From Arthrobacter sp. SDTb3-6 (GTDB taxonomy: Bacteria > Actinomycetota > Actinomycetes > Actinomycetales > Micrococcaceae), in contig NZ_JAAMFN010000027.1 of the NCBI RefSeq assembly GCF_013376095.1, positions 1 to 57,329 of the forward strand: a stretch of DNA of 57,329 nt, written 5' to 3'. Both the position numbers and the translations under genes were made by a program. Positions 52,037 to 57,329 of this stretch are shown here, piece after piece. The notes under the pieces were generated by a model. The model saw only the letters and a program-made list of their open reading frames with translations. It did not search any database and was not told the DNA's origin. Position 1 is the first letter of the stretch. Each line of letters begins with the position of its first letter.

Positions 52037-53296
52037 CTAGGCCAGCTCAACCTTGGGCCCGGTGCTGCGGATGGCAACCACGGCATTGTGGCCGCCGAAG
52101 CCGAAGGAGTTGTTCAGCGCCATGACCTGGCCGGCGGGCAGTTCGCGCGGCGTGCCGGTCACAACATCCAGGGGGATCTCCGGATCCTGGTTTTCCAGGT
52201 TGATGGTGACGGGGGCCAGGCGGTGGTAGACGGCCAGCACCGTCAGCACCGACTCGACAGCCCCCGAGGCGCCCAGCAGGTGCCCCATCTGCGACTTGGT
52301 GGCGGAGACGCACACGTTGTCCACGTGGTCCCCCAGCGCGGCCCGCAGCGCAATGTACTCGGGGCGGTCGCCCACCGGGGTGGACGTGGCGTGCGCGTTG
52401 ACGTGGACCACATCTGTGGCATGGGCGCGCGCGTCGAACAGGGCGGCCTTCAAGGCGCGCGTGGCGCCCAGGCCCTCGGGGTCCGGGGCCGTGATGTGGT
52501 AGGCGTCCGCGGTGACGGAGGTGCCCGCCAGCTCGCCGTAGATGCGGGCGCCGCGGGCCAGGGCATGTTCCTCGGCCTCCAGCACCAGGGCACCGGCACC
52601 TTCGCCCATGACGAAGCCGTCGCGGTTGACGTCGTACGGCCGCGACGCGTGCTCGGGGTCGTCATTGCGCTTGGACAGGGCCTGCATGGCGGCGAAGGCG
52701 GCCATGGGCAGCGGGTGGATGGCGGCTTCGGCGCCGCCGGCCATCACGACGTCGGCCTTGCCCGAGCGGATCAGCTCCAGGCCCATGTGCAGGGCCTCGG
52801 TGCCGGAGGCGCAGGCGGAGACGGGAGTGTGGGCTCCTGCGCGGGCGCCGAGGTCCAGGCTGACGGCGGCGGCGGGGCCGTTGGGCATGAGCATGGGCAC
52901 CGTCATGGGCAGCACGCGGCGGGGGCCCTTCTCGCGCAGGGTGTCCCAGGCGTCCAGCAGCGTCCATACGCCGCCGATCCCGGTGGCGAAGGCCACGGCC
53001 AGGCGGTCGTGGTCAATCTGTTCCAGCCCGGAATCCTTCCAGGCCTCGCGGGCGGCCACCACGGCAAACTGGGTGGAGGGGTCCATGCGCTTGGCTTCCA
53101 CACGGCTGAGGGTCTCGGTGGCTGCAGTCGAGGCACGGGCGGCAAAGTGCACCGGGAGGTCGTACTTTTCCACCCACTCGTCGGTCATGGTGTGGGCGCC
53201 GGAAACACCCTTCAGCGCGTTCTGCCAGGTGGTGGGGACGTCGCCGCCGATGGGCGTGGTTGCTCCGAGTCCAGTGATGACTACTTTGCGGGCCAT
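52037..53296 (-). CDS. fabF: 3-oxoacyl-ACP synthase II
   Basis: 419 residues. It elongates acyl-ACP with malonyl-ACP. Triad C162 (SACASGTEA), H302 (VNAHATSTPVGD) and H339, with K334 in KSQMGHLLGASG. The C-terminus LNNSFGFGGHNAVV is typical. ATG at 53296 after GAGAGTTGAACC. Last gene of fabD-fabH-acpP-fabF, the order of actinobacterial FAS II operons; fabG and fabI are not here. Confidence 0.97.
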   Translation of the reverse strand: MARKVVITGLGATTPIGGDVPTTWQNALKGVSGAHTMTDEWVEKYDLPVHFAARASTAATETLSRVEAKRMDPSTQFAVVAAREAWKDSGLEQIDHDRLAVAFATGIGGVWTLLDAWDTLREKGPRRVLPMTVPMLMPNGPAAAVSLDLGARAGAHTPVSACASGTEALHMGLELIRSGKADVVMAGGAEAAIHPLPMAAFAAMQALSKRNDDPEHASRPYDVNRDGFVMGEGAGALVLEAEEHALARGARIYGELAGTSVTADAYHITAPDPEGLGATRALKAALFDARAHATDVVHVNAHATSTPVGDRPEYIALRAALGDHVDNVCVSATKSQMGHLLGASGAVESVLTVLAVYHRLAPVTINLENQDPEIPLDVVTGTPRELPAGQVMALNNSFGFGGHNAVVAIRSTGPKVELA

Positions 53297-53348
53297 GGTT
53301 CAACTCTCTAAAAAAAGAAAAATGTTCAGGACAGACTCAATTAGTGCT

Positions 53349-53383
53349 GTGGGTGGCCTGCACGCAGTGTGCCGGCCACCCAC
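53349..53383 (-). promoter_or_regulatory. Large hairpin between acpP and fabF
   Basis: A 10-bp outer stem (53349-53358 with 53374-53383) plus an inner 4-bp stem (53360-53363 with 53369-53372) across one mismatch. No T run follows on the minus strand. It could block exonucleases or slow polymerase after acpP, letting ACP be made in excess of FabF. Confidence 0.6.
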
Positions 53384-53429
53384 GAATGCCCCGTGTCGCG
53401 CTTGCGGAGGAGGGCAGCAGGGGCGAAAA

Positions 53430-53675
53430 CTACGCCTGTGCGCCGGCGATGAAGCTGACTGCGTCACCAACGGTCTTGAGGTTCTTGACTTCTTCGTCGG
53501 GGATCTTGACGTCGAACTTCTCTTCGGCGTTGACCACAATCGTCATCATCGAGATCGAGTCGATGTCCAGGTCGTCCGTGAAGGACTTGTCCAGCTCAAC
53601 GGCCTCCGGGGCCAGGCCGGTCTCTTCGTTGACGATTTCAGCCAAGCCGGCCAGGATTTCTTCGTTGCTAGCCAT
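53430..53675 (-). CDS. acpP: Acyl carrier protein
   Basis: 81 residues, acidic. The phosphopantetheine site is S40 in DLDIDSIS (D39-S40-I41); the more common form is DSLD. C-terminal IPDEEVKNLKTVGDAVSFI is typical. ATG 53675 follows AAGGAGCCATCA. It receives the arm built from CoaD's pathway. The 101 bp between fabH and acpP carry three GATCA repeats (53707, 53720, 53739 region) of unknown use. Confidence 0.96.
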   Translation of the reverse strand: MASNEEILAGLAEIVNEETGLAPEAVELDKSFTDDLDIDSISMMTIVVNAEEKFDVKIPDEEVKNLKTVGDAVSFIAGAQA

Positions 53676-53776
53676 TGATGGCTCCTTCTTTTGTTGTTTT
53701 CGCTGTGATCAAGGGCTTTGATCTTTTCAGGCAGTGTTGATCAAACCACGTTTGCGGCTTGCCGTGCTAGCTGAAC

Positions 53777-54838
53777 CTAGGGGAGGCGCACCACTTGAGC
53801 GCCAAACACCAGTCCGGCACCAAAGCCGATCTGAAGCGAGAGTTTACCGGAAAGCTCGGGATTTTCCGCCAGCAGGCGGTGCGTGGCCAGGGGAATGGAC
53901 GCCGCGGAGGTGTTGCCGGCGTCGGCAATGTCGCGTGCAATGACGACATCCTCGGGCAGCTTGAGCTGCTTGGCCAGTTCGTCAATGATGCGCATGTTCG
54001 CCTGGTGGGGGACAAAGGCGCCAAGGTCCCCGGCGGTGATGCCGGCGTCGTCCAGGGCCTTCTTGGCCATCTTGGCCATTTCCCATACGGCCCAGCGGAA
54101 CACGGTCTGGCCGTCCTGGCGCAGGGTGGGCCACAGTGTTGCGTGGGCCTCGTCGGCCGCGGCCGATTCGATGTCGTCGGCCTTCATGGCCCGGTCGCTG
54201 AAGTCGCGCACCTCGGTGAGCGAGTGGGTCATGCCGATGGCGTCCCACCGCCCGCCGTCCGAGCCCCAGACGCTGGGGCTGATGCCGGGCTCGTCGGACG
54301 GGCCGATCACCACTGCCCCTGCGCCGTCGCCGAGCAGGAAGGAGATGGTGCGTTCGTGGTTGTCGATGACGTCGGAGAGCTTCTCGACGCCGATGACCAG
54401 CACATATTCGGCCGTTCCGGAGCGGACCAGGGCATCGGCCTGGGCCACGCCGTAGCAGTAGCCGGCACATGCGGCGGAGATGTCGTAGGCCGGGGCCGGG
54501 GTGGCGCCGAGCCGGTCCGCGATCATGGCGGCGGCCGACGGCGTCGCATACGGGTGCGTGACCGTCGCGACGAGCACGGTGCCGAGCTGTGCCGGCTCGA
54601 TGCCGGCGCGCTGGATGGCCTCGGTTCCGGCAGCGACGGCCATGTCGATGACGGAGACGTCGCGCGGGGCGCGGTGGCGGGTGATGATGCCGGTGCGCTG
54701 GCGGATCCACTCGTCGGAGGAGTCGATCCACTGGCAGACGTCTTCATTGGTGACGACCACATCGGGGCGGTAGGCGCCAACGCCCATGATCCGGGCGCCG
54801 CTGCGTGCGGTGTGTTGATTCAACGTGGCTGTGCTCAC
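53777..54838 (-). CDS. fabH: 3-oxoacyl-ACP synthase III
   Basis: 353 residues. It starts chains by condensing an acyl-CoA primer with malonyl-ACP; branched-chain primers are expected for this group of bacteria. Catalytic C124 (SAACAGYCYG), H in FVPHQANMRI and N in DAGNTSAASIP. GTG 54838 overlaps the fabD stop by four bases (GTGA). It is a close fold relative of OleA at 11378 but has the FabH pattern PHQANMRI, not the OleA one. Confidence 0.96.
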   Translation of the reverse strand: MSTATLNQHTARSGARIMGVGAYRPDVVVTNEDVCQWIDSSDEWIRQRTGIITRHRAPRDVSVIDMAVAAGTEAIQRAGIEPAQLGTVLVATVTHPYATPSAAAMIADRLGATPAPAYDISAACAGYCYGVAQADALVRSGTAEYVLVIGVEKLSDVIDNHERTISFLLGDGAGAVVIGPSDEPGISPSVWGSDGGRWDAIGMTHSLTEVRDFSDRAMKADDIESAAADEAHATLWPTLRQDGQTVFRWAVWEMAKMAKKALDDAGITAGDLGAFVPHQANMRIIDELAKQLKLPEDVVIARDIADAGNTSAASIPLATHRLLAENPELSGKLSLQIGFGAGLVFGAQVVRLP

Positions 54839-55776
54839 TTATGGTCCTCTTCCTGCTGCGCGTGCCCGTTCAGCAGTTGCTTGGCGGCTTCCAAATCATC
54901 GGGCGTTTTCACTGCAACGGTAGCAACACCGCTCATGCCGCGCTTGGCCAGGCCCGTCAGGGTTCCGGCGGGCGTCAGCTCGATCAGGCCCGTGACCCCC
55001 ATGGCGGACATGGTCTCCATGCACCGGTCCCAGCGCACGGGCCGCGACACCTGGGCGATGAGCGACTCAAGGGCCGCTGTCCCGGAAGGCACGACGGCGC
55101 CGTCGTAGTTGGAGAGCAGGGGCACCTTGGGGGCATGGGGGGAAAGCGACGGGGCGAGGGCCTCCAGCGCGGAGACGGCCGGTGCCATGTGGTGGGTGTG
55201 GAACGCGCCGGCCACCTGGAGCGGAATGACCCGGGCCTTGGCCGGCGGGGCGGCGACGAGGGCGTCGATCTGCTCCAGCGTGCCGGCGGCGACCGTCTGG
55301 CCCTTGGAGTTCATGTTGGCCGGGGCCAGGCCGGCGGCGGCAATGGCGGCCAGGACCTCCTCCGGGTCCCCGCCCACGACGGCGGCCATGCCGGTGGGCG
55401 TGACGGCAGCGGCGTCCGCCATCCTGTTGGCGCGTTCGCGCACAAACGCCATGGCGTCCGCGTAGGACAGGGTGCCGGTCAGGGCGGCTGCGGTAATTTC
55501 ACCGACGGAGTGCCCGGCCACCACCACCTGCAGGGATTCCAGCGGAACGTCGAGCAGCGCCTCCGCGGCCACCAGGCCGGCGGCGACGATCAAGGGTTGC
55601 GCCACGGCGGTGTCCTTGATGGTTTCGGCGTCCGAGGTGGTGCCGTGGGCGATCAGGTCAAGGCCCGCCGCTTCGCTGAGGGACGCCAGTTTTTCCTCGA
55701 CGCCGGGGCGTTCGAGCCAGGGCGCAAGGAAGCCGGGCGTTTGGGACCCCTGACCAGGGCAGACTATTGCAAGCAC
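54835..55776 (-). CDS. fabD: Malonyl-CoA:ACP transacylase
   Basis: 313 residues. It moves malonyl groups from CoA to ACP. Nucleophile S90 in VAGHSVGEI, PGQGSQTPGF (7-16), and H in AGAFHTHHM. GTG start with GGAAAGCTGG upstream. First gene of the FAS II operon. The 108 bp ahead hold an 11-bp direct repeat (55801-55822) and a 17-bp palindrome (55845-55861), the latter shared with the regulator gene. Confidence 0.96.
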   Translation of the reverse strand: MLAIVCPGQGSQTPGFLAPWLERPGVEEKLASLSEAAGLDLIAHGTTSDAETIKDTAVAQPLIVAAGLVAAEALLDVPLESLQVVVAGHSVGEITAAALTGTLSYADAMAFVRERANRMADAAAVTPTGMAAVVGGDPEEVLAAIAAAGLAPANMNSKGQTVAAGTLEQIDALVAAPPAKARVIPLQVAGAFHTHHMAPAVSALEALAPSLSPHAPKVPLLSNYDGAVVPSGTAALESLIAQVSRPVRWDRCMETMSAMGVTGLIELTPAGTLTGLAKRGMSGVATVAVKTPDDLEAAKQLLNGHAQQEEDHK

Positions 55777-55800
55777 ATTTACCAGCTTTCCAAACTTAAG

Positions 55801-55822
55801 GGTGTTTGCACGGTGTTTGCGT
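55801..55822. repeat. Two tandem 11-bp repeats upstream of fabD
   Basis: GGTGTTTGCAC (55801-55811) and GGTGTTTGCGT (55812-55822): 9 of 11 bases equal, one helical turn apart. They lie just upstream of a -10-like TAAGTT (minus strand, 55798-55793), where an activator would contact polymerase. Confidence 0.55.
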
Positions 55823-55844
55823 GCACCAAGCTCACGAGAAGGAT

Positions 55845-55861
55845 TTGTAGGAAGTCTACAA
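55845..55861. promoter_or_regulatory. Palindromic operator upstream of fabD
   Basis: TTGTAG-GAAGT-CTACAA, a perfect 6+6 inverted repeat. 14 of 17 bases recur at 57198-57214 upstream of the PucR-type regulator gene. It is the best candidate FAS-operon regulator site. Confidence 0.7.
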
Positions 55862-55884
55862 TATCGCCGCCGGGTTCAGGGGCG

Positions 55885-57159
55885 TCAGCCGCGCGCAGCC
55901 GGGCGCTCGGGCGCCTGCCTGGGCGGGGCGGCCAGGCGGCCCACCACGAGGGCTGTCTGCAGCACAAAAGCCTCGCGGGGGACCAGCGGGTCCCAGCCGG
56001 TGACGTCGCAGACGCGGCGGAGCCGGTAGCGGACGGTGTTTGAGTGGACAAACAGGTCCCGGGCCGCAGCCTCCAACGAATGGCCCAGCTCCAGGTAGCT
56101 GTTGAGTGTCTCCACCAGCCCGTTGGACGCTGCCACGAGGGGCTGGTAGATGCCGGCCACCAGCGCCCGGCGGGCCGAGTCGTCGCCGGCCATGACGCGT
56201 TCGGGCCACAGGTCGTCCGCCGAGACGGGCCGGGGCGCACCCGTCCAGCCCTTGGCCGCGGCCATGCCGGCAAACGCGGCCTGGGCTGACGCCGTGGCAT
56301 CCGCCAGCGTGGCGGCGAGCGGACCGTAAACCACGGGGCCGGCCGCGAACAGGTCACTCAGGCGCAGGTAGGCGGTTTCGGGGTCGGCAACGTTGCCCAG
56401 CACCAGGATCAGCCGGTCGCCCTGGATGCCCACCATGACGTCCGCGGCAAAGCGGCCCGCGGCGCGGCGCAGCGTGGCCAGGAACGTGGCGTTGGCCTCC
56501 GCCGGGGCCGGGCCCACCATGATGGTGAAGCGGTTGTGGGAGGTCCAGCCCAGGGCGGAAATGCGTGACTGGAGTGCATCCGGGTTCTCCCCGCGCTGGA
56601 TCCCGTCAACCGCCAGGGCCTCCAGCCGGGTGTCCCAGGCGCCCCGGTTTTCCGCTGCACGGGCGTAAACGTCGGCTGCCGCAAACGCCACTTCACGCGA
56701 ATAGCGCAACACCGCCTCGCGGAGGGCCACCTGCTCGCTGGCGGCCGCCAGCTCCGGCACCCTATCCTCCACCACCTGCACCACGGTGCGGATCAACTGC
56801 AGGGCACGCTGCAGGCTGATGGACCGCGTCAGCTCCGTGGGGGCCGTGCCAAAGACATCGGAGAGCACCCAGCTGGGCGAGGACGGCTGTTCGTACCACG
56901 AGACAAAGGCGGCTATCCCGTTTTGTGCCACGAGCCCCAGGGTGGACCGTTCATCCGCGCTGAGCCGGCGGTACCAGGGCAGGGTGTTCTCCAGTTCACG
57001 CAGCATCGTGGTGGACAGGGGCCCGATGGTGGCGCGCAGCCGCTGAAGTGTCTCGGGGGACGCCTTGGCCTGCCCCGGGCGCCGGCGTTCCCGTGCCGGT
57101 TTCGGAACGGGGGAGACCGCGGCGGGGGCGGCTGCCGTGCCGGAATTCTTTGCTGCCAT
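55885..57159 (-). CDS. fasR: PucR-type regulator of fatty acid synthesis (FasR-like)
   Basis: 424 residues. N-terminal basic/Pro region, a helical region (RRLSADERSTLGLVAQNGIAAFVSWYEQP) and a GGDEF-like middle part (about 230-290, MVGIQGDRLILVLG). The C-terminal PucR-family HTH is LNSYLELGHSLEAAARDLFVHSNTVRYRLRRV (about 365-400). In Streptomyces the homologue FasR activates the adjacent fabDHPF operon. ATG 57159 (MAAKNSG) is taken as start; the AGGA next to it is too close for a normal site, so the start is uncertain. A palindrome like the one at fabD precedes it. Confidence 0.88.
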   Translation of the reverse strand: MAAKNSGTAAAPAAVSPVPKPARERRRPGQAKASPETLQRLRATIGPLSTTMLRELENTLPWYRRLSADERSTLGLVAQNGIAAFVSWYEQPSSPSWVLSDVFGTAPTELTRSISLQRALQLIRTVVQVVEDRVPELAAASEQVALREAVLRYSREVAFAAADVYARAAENRGAWDTRLEALAVDGIQRGENPDALQSRISALGWTSHNRFTIMVGPAPAEANATFLATLRRAAGRFAADVMVGIQGDRLILVLGNVADPETAYLRLSDLFAAGPVVYGPLAATLADATASAQAAFAGMAAAKGWTGAPRPVSADDLWPERVMAGDDSARRALVAGIYQPLVAASNGLVETLNSYLELGHSLEAAARDLFVHSNTVRYRLRRVCDVTGWDPLVPREAFVLQTALVVGRLAAPPRQAPERPAARG

Positions 57160-57197
57160 TCCTCGAGGATATGTCCTCCGACCCCCAAAGCCGTTAA

Positions 57198-57214
57198 TTG
57201 TGTGAATTCTACAA
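57198..57214. promoter_or_regulatory. Second copy of the fab palindrome, before the regulator
   Basis: TTGTGTGAATTCTACAA. The right half CTACAA and centre match the site at 55845; differences are at three positions. It lies 39 bp before the regulator ATG, which suggests autoregulation. Confidence 0.65.
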
Positions 57215-57264
57215 CCGGACGACGGCGCGTGCCCGGCACGGGCGCCGGCCGTTCCGGGCACGCA

Positions 57265-57305
57265 AAAGGGGCCGGTACAGGCAAACTGCCCGTACCGGCC
57301 CCTTT
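57265..57305. terminator. Terminator at the right edge
   Basis: A 14-bp perfect stem (57265-57278 with 57292-57305) around a 13-base loop. Read on the minus strand it ends CCCCTTTTGCG, so it most likely ends a minus-strand gene beyond the window. Confidence 0.75.
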
Positions 57306-57329
57306 CGGCTTGTTGTCGCCGGGTTGTCC

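Overview
The window is a high-GC, gene-dense piece of an actinobacterial chromosome. It most likely comes from the Micrococcaceae (Arthrobacter and relatives). The pointers are: many GTG/TTG starts; actinobacterial markers (a DUF2469 gene after rnhB, a DUF3145 gene, and a PucR-type regulator facing a fabD-fabH-acpP-fabF operon); the fused OleBC form of the head-to-head olefin pathway found in Micrococcus-like bacteria; and the core order coaD-yceD-rpmF-rnc-mutM-smc-ftsY-amtB-glnK-ffh-rpsP-khpA-rimM-trmD-rplS-lepB-lepB-rnhB-DUF2469-yraN-yifB-dprA-xerC. No tRNA, rRNA, insertion sequence, prophage or CRISPR array was seen.

Layout. 1-4782: the 3' end of a flotillin-like gene, a small NfeD/OB-like gene, a spermidine-synthase-like protein and an aminotransferase on the minus strand, coaD, and an orphan Dpp-type permease. 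4902-7602: yceD-rpmF-rnc-mutM. 7630-12403 (minus): oleA-oleBC-oleD, each pair overlapping by 4-7 bp, which should condense two fatty acyl-CoAs into a long-chain cis-olefin. 12657-18931: smc, an MFS carrier (minus) and ftsY. 19140-20833: amtB-glnK behind GlnR-like boxes. 20935-25846: zwf (minus), ffh, and a second MFS carrier (minus). 26164-32401: a complete peptide-type ABC importer (lipoprotein, two permeases, double ATPase) behind a clear promoter and a palindromic operator. 32474-40262: accessory single genes and small modules: an alpha/beta-hydrolase-fold protein without its serine, thiC under a TPP riboswitch, a GNAT, an unknown protein with an AhpD-like partner followed by a tandem HD-GYP/LuxR regulator, a two-domain VOC protein, and a small unknown protein. 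40481-46512: ribosome maturation, secretion and RNase HII genes. 46156-51110: yraN-yifB-dprA, a macro-domain gene and xerC. 51399-57159: DUF3145, the FAS II operon (minus) and its PucR/FasR-like regulator (minus).

How the parts work together. The FAS II operon and its regulator appear to share one operator: a near-identical 17-bp palindrome lies in front of fabD and again in front of the regulator gene. Acyl chains from this pathway feed membrane lipids and could feed the Ole pathway in the same window. amtB-glnK is a nitrogen-scavenging pair without glnD. SRP targeting (ffh, ftsY) and two signal peptidases (lepB x2) cover protein export.

Recurrent control feature. Several genes carry a TANNNT-like -10 hexamer exactly six bases before ATG/GTG (coaD, the alpha/beta-hydrolase-like gene, GNAT, HD-GYP/LuxR; a weaker hexamer at xerC). 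The macro gene (N8) and the second MFS gene (N7) are close variants. These are expected to be leaderless mRNAs. Other control elements are an apparent ATT start codon in yceD, an intrinsic-terminator-like hairpin inside the rpsP-khpA-rimM-trmD cluster, matching extended -10 promoters for rpsP and rplS, and a strong hairpin between acpP and fabF.
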